The notes under the pieces are model-generated. The model was given only the letters and a program-made list of their open reading frames with translations, did no database searches and was not told the DNA's origin. The position numbers and the translations under genes are program-made. Of a stretch of DNA of 7,632 bases, positions 1-5,126 are shown one piece after another; position 1 is the stretch's first letter; each line of letters opens with the position of its first letter. The DNA comes from CAZALT01 sp964485515 (GTDB taxonomy: Bacteria; Actinomycetota; Acidimicrobiia; Acidimicrobiales; Acidimicrobilacustridaceae): positions 1 through 7,632 of the forward strand of contig CAZALT010000171.1 in the NCBI GenBank assembly GCA_964485515.1, written 5' to 3'.

Positions 1-91
1 CTGACCCGACCTGACCTGACTGGCCTGGCGTGGTTGCACGACGGATCACGAGACGACAGCGAACTGACGATGACAGCACGATGACAGCACG
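1..91 (+). other. cysH leader with two tiny coupled reading frames
   Basis: No recognisable gene lies here. One frame is open from base 1 to a TGA at 82-84, so it could be the last 27 codons of an upstream gene, but its translation is low-complexity and matches nothing I know. The segment begins with CTGAC-rich degenerate repeats (about 1-30). An ATG at 70 reads M-T-A-R and stops at 82-84. An ATG at 81 overlaps that stop (ATGA), reads M-T-A-R-W and stops at 96-98, overlapping the second of the two adjacent GTG codons at the start of cysH (GTGA). No good Shine-Dalgarno site or TANNNT -10 box is visible. Whether the small frames are translated is unknown. Confidence 0.3.
70..91 (+). repeat. Exact 11-base tandem duplication
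   Basis: The unit ATGACAGCACG occurs twice back to back (70-80 and 81-91) with no mismatch, ending directly at the cysH start codon. Because 11 is not a multiple of three, each copy places its ATG in a different frame, which creates the two short overlapping frames described for the leader. Replication slippage is the simplest origin. Confidence 0.9.
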
Positions 92-766
92 GTGGTGAAC
101 GCGACGGTGACCTTCTCAGACGACGAGCTCGCGGACCTGAACCGCGAGTTCGATGACCTTCCCGCGTCCAAGATCATCCAGTGGGCGGTGGACCAGTTCT
201 CACCGCACCTGGCGCTGACCGCGTCGATGACCGACGCGGTGCTGATCGATCTGGCCGCCAAGGTGGATCCCGCCATCGAGGTGGTGTTCATCGACACCGG
301 CTACCACTTCCCCGAGACGCTCGCGACCGTGGAACGGGTTCGCCGTCACTACGGTCTCAACCTGCGGATGATGACGGTACCGACCTTCGACGAGGCGTTG
401 TGGGAAGCCGACGCCGAGAACTGCTGCTCGGCGGTGAAGGTCGGCCAGCTCGATCGTGCACTGGCCGGCAAGGACGCGTGGATGAGCGGCCTCCGCCGGG
501 CCGAGGCTGGGTCACGTGCGAACGCACCCATCGTGGCCCGCGACCTGCGCGGCCTCGTCAAGGTCAACCCGATCGCCACGTGGAGCGACGAGGACGTCGC
601 CACCTACATCGAGGACCACGACGTCATCCGCAACCCGCTCCTGCTCGACGGCTACACGTCCATCGGCTGCATGCCGTGCACCAGCAAGCCGACCGATCCG
701 AACGACCCGCGGTCGGGCCGCTGGGCGGGCCAAGGCAAGACCGAGTGCGGCCTCCACCTCGGCTGA
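92..766 (+). CDS. cysH: Assimilatory adenylyl-sulfate (APS) reductase CysH
   Basis: This cytoplasmic enzyme of assimilatory sulfate reduction reduces adenylyl sulfate to sulfite and AMP using thioredoxin or a similar thiol donor. The 224-residue protein has the PAPS-reductase fold: a nucleotide-binding stretch near residues 42-55 (TASMTDAVLIDLA), DTGYHFPET at 68-76, and a GLRR motif at 133-136. The paired cysteines C111-C112 with C193-x-x-C196 are the [4Fe-4S] ligands that mark the APS-using type rather than the cluster-free PAPS-using type. The C-terminal KTECGLH supplies the catalytic cysteine C219. The overall pattern (SRANAP, KVNPIATWSDEDV, GYTSIGC, DPRSGRW) resembles mycobacterial CysH closely. 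An in-frame TGA at 71-73 means the start must lie downstream; the adjacent GTGs at 92 and 95 are the first choices, and 95 overlaps the TGA of a tiny upstream frame. There is no clear Shine-Dalgarno site. No ATP sulfurylase or sulfite reductase gene is in view; they may lie upstream of the window. Confidence 0.95.
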   Translation: MVNATVTFSDDELADLNREFDDLPASKIIQWAVDQFSPHLALTASMTDAVLIDLAAKVDPAIEVVFIDTGYHFPETLATVERVRRHYGLNLRMMTVPTFDEALWEADAENCCSAVKVGQLDRALAGKDAWMSGLRRAEAGSRANAPIVARDLRGLVKVNPIATWSDEDVATYIEDHDVIRNPLLLDGYTSIGCMPCTSKPTDPNDPRSGRWAGQGKTECGLHLG

Positions 767-773
767 CCGGACG

Positions 774-1361
774 ATGGACGAGAACGTCTCGCACTGGATC
801 GACGAGGCGTCACCACGCCCGCCTGCCCCAGATCCGTGGGCGTCGGGGCACCCGCCGGCACCGTCGCTGCCCGACCGGGCTCCACACGTCGACATCAGCG
901 CTTCGCGGGTGATCGCCGCTCCGGTGGCTCAGGTGTGGGCTGTCCTCGATCGGGACATCTGTCAGAGCTCGACGCACCCGGACCTCATCGCACACGACGT
1001 CGACGCCAAGCACTCCAGCGGCGGGCACGACTGCACGGTCACCCTTCGCATCGGGCGCCGCCAGGCCGTCCAACGAAACTGGATGCTCGAGTACGTCCCC
1101 GAACGTCGTGTCGCAGGAATCGCAGTCGCGTCCGGCATTCGCTTCCGATCCTCGACCGACCTGTCGCCCGATGGCTCGGGCACGCTGGTGACCATGCACT
1201 CCGCCCTTTGGTACCCGCCGTCGATGTGGGCGCTCCGCGTCTGGCCGATGCGCAACCACCAACACACCGTGATCCAGCGCGAGATCGAAACGTGGTTCGA
1301 CCGCTTCGAGCACGAGGTGACCACGACGAGCTCGAAGGGCCGCACGCCGGAGCCGGGGTGA
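774..1361 (+). CDS. SRPBCC (START-like) superfamily protein
   Basis: This is a predicted 195-residue soluble protein. Residues 1-38 are rich in proline, alanine and acidic residues and are probably disordered. From about residue 39 the pattern DISASRVIAAPVAQVWAVLDRD matches the first strand and helix of the SRPBCC/polyketide-cyclase-like fold. The later alternating strands (RRVAGIAVASGIRFRSSTDLSPDGSGTLVTMHSALWY) and a closing amphipathic helix (about 164-182, IQREIETWFDRFEHEV) fit the same fold. Such proteins enclose a hydrophobic cavity and bind lipids or aromatic ligands; the ligand here cannot be told. The start is the ATG seven bases after the cysH stop, suggesting co-transcription with cysH, although no strong ribosome binding site precedes it. 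The frame stays open well upstream inside cysH, but that part is antisense-like, basic and not credible as protein. The fold assignment is moderately secure; any link to sulfur metabolism is unsupported. Confidence 0.72.
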   Translation: MDENVSHWIDEASPRPPAPDPWASGHPPAPSLPDRAPHVDISASRVIAAPVAQVWAVLDRDICQSSTHPDLIAHDVDAKHSSGGHDCTVTLRIGRRQAVQRNWMLEYVPERRVAGIAVASGIRFRSSTDLSPDGSGTLVTMHSALWYPPSMWALRVWPMRNHQHTVIQREIETWFDRFEHEVTTTSSKGRTPEPG

Positions 1362-1384
1362 CGCCGTGGCGCGAATCCCGGTCG

Positions 1385-1390
1385 TAGACT
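1385..1390 (+). promoter_or_regulatory. Probable leaderless promoter -10 box (TAGACT)
   Basis: TAGACT fits the actinobacterial TANNNT consensus and ends nine bases before the GTG start of the PaaX-like gene, with no Shine-Dalgarno site between them. That spacing places transcription initiation at or next to the start codon, as in leaderless mRNAs. No convincing -35 box is visible. The match is short, so this is inference. Confidence 0.45.
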
Positions 1391-1399
1391 GATCCGATC

Positions 1400-2320
1400 G
1401 TGACGGAAACGACCGGCATCGACGCACCCCACCCACAGACCGACCGCGCCGGGGCAGCCGATCTGGGCATCCCCACGCGCGTGCTCGTGCTCGGCATGGT
1501 CCACCAGGACGGCGCCATCGCCGCGTCCGAGCTCTACCCGGTGGCCGAGGCATGCGGCCAGACCGCCGACCAGGTGCGCTCGTGTCTCCGGCGGCTCGTC
1601 GCCGAAGGGCTCTTCACCCGCCACGGCGAGGGCCGCGACGCCCGGTTCGCCGCGACCGACGAGGGCATGCGCACCCTCCGGGCCAACCTCGAGCGCACCC
1701 GGCTGGCCTACGCGCAAGATGCTGCCGGACGTGGCTGGGACAGCCGGTGGCGCCTCGTCGCCTTCGCCATCCCCGAGACCAAGCGCTCCGCCCGGGACAG
1801 CTTCCGCGACCACCTCATCGCCCTCGGCGGGGCCCCCGTCCAGAACGGCCTCTACGTCTCGCCACACGACTGGACGAGCGACGCCCTGGCGGCGGCCGGA
1901 CGACTCGAGGTCGCCGAGCACGTCACGGTGGCGACCACCGACGACCTCGAGATCGACGGGCAACGCGATGCCCGCCTGCTCGCCGCGCACCTGTGGCCGG
2001 TCGACGACCTCGCCGTTCGGTACCAGGAGTTCATCGACATCTACGAGAACATCCCGGCCCAGCTCGAAGCCATGCGCGACGAGCGGCGCATGCTGAGCGA
2101 GGCCGAGTTCCTCCCCGGCGCGCTGGTCATCGCGTTCAAGTTCCAGGAGTGCCTGGAATCGGACCCCCTGCTGCCGCCCGAGCTGCTCCCCCGCCCGTGG
2201 CCCGGCCGCCACGCCCGCCAACTCCTCGCCCGCAGCCGACGCCTCGGTGTGCTGCTGCGCGAGCAGCACAACCGACCGCAGCTCTTCGCCCCGTACGACG
2301 ACCTCATGGACGCCTCGTGA
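1400..2320 (+). CDS. PaaX-family transcriptional regulator
   Basis: The predicted 306-residue regulator shows the three-part PaaX layout. An N-terminal winged helix (about 24-95) carries the recognition-helix pattern TADQVRSCLRRLVAEGLFTRHGEGRDARFAATDEG. A central domain (about 110-200) holds WDSRWRLVAFAIPETKRSARDSFRDHL, GGAPVQNGLYVSP and the segment up to the LWPVDDLAVRY junction. A C-terminal helical domain (about 203-300) ends with the family-like DPLLPPELLPRPWPG and ARQLL motifs. Founding members repress phenylacetate catabolism and respond to phenylacetyl-CoA, but no paa genes are present, so the target and effector are unknown. The GTG start at 1400 lies 38 bases after the SRPBCC stop behind a probable leaderless -10 box. 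The stop overlaps the next gene by four bases (GTGA), indicating translational coupling to a lipoprotein, an unexpected partner. An autoregulatory site could overlap 1362-1399 but no dyad was recognised there. Confidence 0.85.
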   Translation: MTETTGIDAPHPQTDRAGAADLGIPTRVLVLGMVHQDGAIAASELYPVAEACGQTADQVRSCLRRLVAEGLFTRHGEGRDARFAATDEGMRTLRANLERTRLAYAQDAAGRGWDSRWRLVAFAIPETKRSARDSFRDHLIALGGAPVQNGLYVSPHDWTSDALAAAGRLEVAEHVTVATTDDLEIDGQRDARLLAAHLWPVDDLAVRYQEFIDIYENIPAQLEAMRDERRMLSEAEFLPGALVIAFKFQECLESDPLLPPELLPRPWPGRHARQLLARSRRLGVLLREQHNRPQLFAPYDDLMDAS

Positions 2321-3189
2321 CCCCTCCCCCTCCAACCTCGAACCGCCGCCGACTGCTGGTGGTCCTGGCCGTCGCCGTCGCCGTGCTCGCCGCGTCCTGC
2401 TCCAGCGGCGACGGGGCGAGCGATTCCCCCGGCACCACCGCATCCACCGCGCCTCCCTCGCCGACGGCGCCGTCCACCGCCATTGCCGGTGTGTCCCCCG
2501 CTCCGACGACGGGACCCGTGCTGGTGAGCCCCTTCCTCCTCCACGACGGCTCGATCACGAAGGGCGCAACCCAACAGGTCGAAGCGCCCGACGGCCTCAA
2601 CGCAGCACTCGACGCGCTGCTCGCCGGGCCCACCCCCGTCGACGAGCTCGCCGGCCTCACCACCGCCGTCCCCCGCAACGCCGCGGTGCGCTCGCTGTCG
2701 CTCGAAGCGGGGATCGCGACGATCGACTTCACCCGACCGTTCGAGACCGCCGACACCCAACCGCAGGTGGCCCAGGTGGTGTTCACCCTGACCCAGGTCG
2801 AGGGCGTGACCGCGGTGCAGTTCCTCATCGACGGGGAACCCAACGGGGCAACCGGCGTGAAGCCGCTCACCCGGGCGAACTTCGCCCGGTACACGCCACC
2901 GGTCGTCGTCGAGTCGCCGACGCCGGGGGCGACCGTCGTCGCGCCCATCTGGGTGGCCGGCACGGCAACGCCGGCCGGGACGACGGTGACCTACCGACTC
3001 GAAGACACCGCAGGTGCCCTCATCGCCGAGGGATCGTTCGTAGGGGGTGACGACGGAACGGGTGGTGCCCCGTTCGCGGGGACGATCGACGTCAGCGGCT
3101 ACACGGGTCCCGCCGTGCTGATCATGCCCGCCCCCGACCCGAACCTCGATCCGGCGAGCCTGACGCGAGTCGCGATCACCATCAGCTGA
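2317..3189 (+). CDS. GerMN / Gmad2 domain lipoprotein
   Basis: This is a predicted 290-residue exported lipoprotein. It has a short basic N-terminus (NRRRLL), a hydrophobic stretch (about 13-25) and a lipobox LAASC with C28 as the lipidated residue. A Ser/Thr/Pro/Ala-rich linker (about 29-66) follows. A GerMN domain spans about 68-190: PDGLNAALDALLAGPTP, then SLEAGIATIDFTRPF, a helix QPQVAQVVFTLTQ and VTAVQFLIDGEP. A C-terminal immunoglobulin-like Gmad2 domain (about 196-290) opens with VVVESPTPGATVVAPIWVAGTA and ends on the last strand. GerMN-Gmad2 lipoproteins are common in Gram-positive bacteria and are thought to act at the cell envelope; GerM itself works in spore formation, but nothing here implies sporulation. 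The GTG at 2317 is chosen because it overlaps the regulator stop as GTGA and sits directly before the signal peptide. The frame stays open upstream, but that part is an arginine/proline-rich shadow of the regulator gene. Confidence 0.88.
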   Translation: MTPPPPTSNRRRLLVVLAVAVAVLAASCSSGDGASDSPGTTASTAPPSPTAPSTAIAGVSPAPTTGPVLVSPFLLHDGSITKGATQQVEAPDGLNAALDALLAGPTPVDELAGLTTAVPRNAAVRSLSLEAGIATIDFTRPFETADTQPQVAQVVFTLTQVEGVTAVQFLIDGEPNGATGVKPLTRANFARYTPPVVVESPTPGATVVAPIWVAGTATPAGTTVTYRLEDTAGALIAEGSFVGGDDGTGGAPFAGTIDVSGYTGPAVLIMPAPDPNLDPASLTRVAITIS

Positions 3190-3209
3190 GCCCCACGACA
3201 CCCAACCCA

Positions 3210-3262
3210 CCGTCGCTTGCGTATCTGCGGTGTCCAGGCACCCTCACATACGCAAACGACGG
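3210..3262. repeat. 53-base imperfect palindrome between convergent genes (REP-like)
   Basis: The outer arms 3210-3224 and 3248-3262 pair over 15 positions with one mismatch (C3216 against A3256); the core of the right arm is ATACGCAAACGACGG. After a small internal loop, a second stem GGTGT (3229-3233) pairs with GCACC (3238-3242), including one T-G wobble, around a four-base loop CCAG. The whole folds into one long interrupted hairpin on either strand. It lies between the converging lipoprotein and MBL-Rieske genes, so it could limit read-through in both directions, but neither side has a T-tract. The GGTGTCCAGGCACC tip recalls the hairpins of REP elements mobilised by RAYT (Y1-type) transposases; that resemblance is from memory and unproven. 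No transposase gene is in the window. Confidence 0.75.
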
Positions 3263-3291
3263 CGAAGGTGGTGGCTGCGGCTGCCGCTGCG

Positions 3292-3313
3292 CCTGGGGCC
3301 GGTCAGGGCCAGG
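3292..3313 (-). terminator. Hairpin just after the MBL-Rieske stop codon
   Basis: CCTGG (3292-3296) pairs with CCAGG (3309-3313), and two further C-G pairs are possible inside with a two-base bulge. Read on the minus strand, the structure begins three bases after the TGA of the MBL-Rieske gene, the right place for a transcription end or mRNA 3' stabiliser. It lacks a U-tract, so it is not a classic intrinsic terminator; in GC-rich actinobacteria such hairpins are often the only signal. The remaining bases 3263-3291 are GC-rich with CTGC repeats and nothing else recognisable. Confidence 0.35.
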
Positions 3314-3316
3314 ATG

Positions 3317-4918
3317 TCAGGGCTTCGGGTCGGCGAGGTCGACGGGGACCTCCACCGGGCGCGCCGCCACCGGGTGGTCCGGCGACGTGAGGCACTCCCC
3401 CGTCTCCAGGTCCCACTCCCAGCCGTGGATGGTGCACGTGAGCGTGCACCCGTCGACCTCTCCGAAGCGGGACAGGTCGGCCTTGCGGTGCGGACACCGA
3501 CGCTGGACGACGAAGTCGCCGAGCACGATCTCGTCGTCTTGGTCGTCGGGCCGGGCGACGGCCTGACGCTTGGCGGTGACGTAGGACTCGAGCACGGCCA
3601 TGCGCTCAGGGTTCAACGACTTGAGGAAGGAGAAGATCTCCTCGCAGAACTCCCCCGGTCGCCACGCCTCGAAGCGCAGCGACAACATGAGGTCGTTCGA
3701 CCAGTCGACCGACTGGCGCTCGACGCACAGCTCGACGAGCTCCCGGGGGAACACGAGCCGGTACTGGTAGGACTCGTCGCCGTCCCAGCTCCGCACCTCG
3801 CCCTCGAGGAAGTCGACCAGCACGTCCTCGTCGCCAGCCCGGATGAGCAGCTTGCGACCGATGGCGAGACGGGTGTTGGGCGCCGTGGCGAGGAGCGGTT
3901 CCCACCACGCGGCCAGGCGTCCGACGAGATCGGGCTTGGGGTCCGGCCAGCTGGCCTTGAGGTCGGCGAGCCAGGGCAGCCAGTCGGCCTGGTACGAGCG
4001 CAGGTGCTCGCGCTTGTCCGTGAAGATCGCGGCGACCTCGTCGTCGGGGATCGGGTGCGTCACCACGATCGGTGCGTCGCCGTCGAGCTCGAACACGGTG
4101 CCGGGGATGCCGATTCGTCCGTCGAGGCCCGCCGCGTGGAGGCGTTCGAGGTAGACGGTGGCGTCCGGGAAGATGTTGTCGGCTCGACCGTCGAGGTCGT
4201 TGAGGTCGTAGAGGTCGGGGTCGACGAAGCACGGTGGTCCGGCCGATGGCACGATGGCGCGCGCCCCCACGGCTTCGGCGTACTGCTGGGAGCGGCGCAT
4301 CTGCCCGTCTCGCTTGGCCACGCCGGCCGCGTGCTTCACGTCGGCCGGCAGGTCGTAGACCACGGGCCACCACATGGCGCCGGAGAACTGAAGGAAGTGC
4401 AGGTCGATGGTCCCCCCGTCGGCGATGCGCTCAGGATGGGTCGGGCGGCAGTCGTTCTGGTCGAGCACCCGCCCGGTGCCGTCGCAGACCAGCAGAGCCG
4501 AGTCGCCGATCGGTCCGTCCGACGGTGCGGTCTCGGCCAGGATCGTCACCTCCAGCCCGTCGAGGTCGACCACCTCGCCGTTCGGGCAGCGCACGAACCG
4601 GTCGAAGCCGAGCTCGCGCAACCCGTGCTCGAGCTCGGGTGTGGGGAAGTCGGGCAGCAGGATCTGGGCCGAGCGCGACACGTGATCGCGCAGGAACGGC
4701 ACGTCGAAGTGATCGCCGTGCAGGTGCGAGATGTAGAGGTAGTCCGGTTCGGTGAACCGATCGAGGTCGAGCCGGTCGTTGCGAGGGAACACGAACCAGG
4801 ATCCGTGGAACGCCGGTACGAACCACGGGTCGCACAACACCGTTCCGAACCGGGTCTCGAGGTACAGACCGGCATGGCCGACGACGGTGACTCGCACGTC
4901 GGTCGACGGTAGCAGCAC
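3317..4918 (-). CDS. MBL-fold protein with C-terminal Rieske [2Fe-2S] domain (CMAH-like)
   Basis: This predicted 533-residue cytoplasmic protein (no signal peptide or membrane segment) opens with VRVTVVGHAGLYLET and CDPWF, then YISHLHGDHFD. The HLHGDH at 65-70 (numbered from this start) is the HxHxDH metal motif of the metallo-beta-lactamase fold. Later elements include LDQNDCRPTHPERI and LHFLQFSGAMWWPVVYDLP, whose placement recalls CMP-N-acetylneuraminate hydroxylase, and a long helical region (about 300-440). The C-terminus is a Rieske domain: C475-P-H477, 17 residues, then C495-x-x-H498, followed by GWEWDLETGECLT, so all four cluster ligands are present. In vertebrate CMAH the Rieske domain is N-terminal, so the order is swapped. 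An oxygenase or other redox role is inferred; the substrate is unknown and no sialic-acid genes are visible. GTG 4918 is chosen because GGAGG lies nine bases upstream; a GTG at 4951 would add 11 unconserved residues. The gene is divergent from the tau operon. Confidence 0.85.
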   Translation of the reverse strand: MLLPSTDVRVTVVGHAGLYLETRFGTVLCDPWFVPAFHGSWFVFPRNDRLDLDRFTEPDYLYISHLHGDHFDVPFLRDHVSRSAQILLPDFPTPELEHGLRELGFDRFVRCPNGEVVDLDGLEVTILAETAPSDGPIGDSALLVCDGTGRVLDQNDCRPTHPERIADGGTIDLHFLQFSGAMWWPVVYDLPADVKHAAGVAKRDGQMRRSQQYAEAVGARAIVPSAGPPCFVDPDLYDLNDLDGRADNIFPDATVYLERLHAAGLDGRIGIPGTVFELDGDAPIVVTHPIPDDEVAAIFTDKREHLRSYQADWLPWLADLKASWPDPKPDLVGRLAAWWEPLLATAPNTRLAIGRKLLIRAGDEDVLVDFLEGEVRSWDGDESYQYRLVFPRELVELCVERQSVDWSNDLMLSLRFEAWRPGEFCEEIFSFLKSLNPERMAVLESYVTAKRQAVARPDDQDDEIVLGDFVVQRRCPHRKADLSRFGEVDGCTLTCTIHGWEWDLETGECLTSPDHPVAARPVEVPVDLADPKP

Positions 4919-4927
4919 GTTGGGTCG

Positions 4928-4932
4928 CCTCC
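4928..4932 (-). promoter_or_regulatory. Shine-Dalgarno site that decides the MBL-Rieske start
   Basis: On the minus strand GGAGG is followed by nine bases and then GTG at 4918-4916. The alternative in-frame GTG at 4951 lies upstream of this site and has no comparable motif before it. The site therefore favours the shorter 533-residue product, which begins only a few residues before the conserved first strand of the MBL fold. Confidence 0.6.
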
Positions 4933-4986
4933 GGACGACGCGGAGCGCCACGCGGTTGGATCACGTGGGTCGTGACGAACCCTGTC

Positions 4987-5049
4987 GTCCGGGCCTCGGT
5001 GCGCTGCGAGGGGACGGGACCGACGTGCTGGGTCGGGGCAGCCCCGGAC
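4987..5049. other. GC-rich segment able to fold as a three-way junction
   Basis: A perfect seven-base inverted repeat, GTCCGGG (4987-4993) with CCCGGAC (5043-5049), encloses two smaller perfect stems: CCTCG/CGAGG (4994-4998 with 5007-5011) and CCGAC/GTCGG (5020-5024 with 5032-5036). It lies in the divergent region between the MBL-Rieske gene and tauC and could belong to the 5' leader of the minus-strand gene. It matches no riboswitch I recognise, and stems of this size arise by chance in GC-rich DNA. Confidence 0.3.
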
Positions 5050-5065
5050 ACATCTCCTTGCCGTC

Positions 5066-5094
5066 TTGCGAACGCCGACCCGTCGGACTAAACC
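5066..5094 (+). promoter_or_regulatory. Candidate promoter of the tau operon
   Basis: TTGCGA (5066-5071) and TAAACC (5089-5094) are separated by 17 bases. The first matches four of six -35 consensus positions, the second three of six -10 positions. Transcription would then start near 5101, inside the adjoining TACC-N5-GGTA dyad, a position suited to repression. TACCTT (5096-5101) also fits TANNNT and is an alternative -10 box. The elements are weak, as expected for an activated or sulfur-regulated promoter. Confidence 0.35.
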
Positions 5095-5095
5095 C

Positions 5096-5108
5096 TACCT
5101 TCTTGGTA
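5096..5108 (+). promoter_or_regulatory. TACC-N5-GGTA dyad, possible operator for the tau operon
   Basis: TACC (5096-5099) and GGTA (5105-5108) form a perfect inverted repeat around TTCTT, 18 bases before the tauC start and directly after the candidate -10 box. The surrounding stretch from 5087 to 5117 is notably A/T-richer than the rest of the window, which is typical of a regulator binding region. The regulator is not identifiable; a sulfur-responsive repressor is an inference from gene content. Confidence 0.4.
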
Positions 5109-5126
5109 AGCAATACAGGGATCTCT

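Noticed and set aside
1..84. C-terminal end of an upstream gene
   Set aside because: One frame is open from base 1 to the TGA at 82, but 27 codons of repeat-rich sequence do not match the C-terminus of any sulfur-assimilation protein I know, so it is not called as a gene.
516..773. Upstream extension of the SRPBCC frame into cysH
   Set aside because: It overlaps the conserved C-terminal part of CysH, its translation is Arg/Ser/Thr-rich shadow sequence, and ATG 774 fits the spacing after the cysH stop.
1552..2316. Upstream extension of the lipoprotein frame
   Set aside because: The added 255 residues are an Arg/Pro-rich shadow of the PaaX-like gene, and the signal peptide with lipobox starts right after GTG 2317.
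962..2443. 493-codon open frame on the minus strand
   Set aside because: It lies antisense to the SRPBCC, PaaX-like and lipoprotein genes, its composition (runs of Arg, Gly, Val, Glu) is that of a GC-rich shadow frame, and no domain is recognisable.
3230..4912. 560-codon open frame on the plus strand
   Set aside because: It is antisense to the MBL-Rieske gene, which has intact HxHxDH and Rieske motifs and a good ribosome binding site. The plus-strand frame has low-complexity Val/Glu/Arg-rich sequence and no motif.
4919..4951. Longer N-terminus of the MBL-Rieske protein from GTG 4951
   Set aside because: The extra 11 residues are basic and precede the fold, and the GGAGG site at 4928-4932 lies downstream of that start and correctly placed for GTG 4918.
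4987..5049. tRNA suggested by a seven-base closing stem
   Set aside because: There is no anticodon arm, no TTC-type T-loop and no CCA or discriminator arrangement; the inner stems start in the wrong positions.
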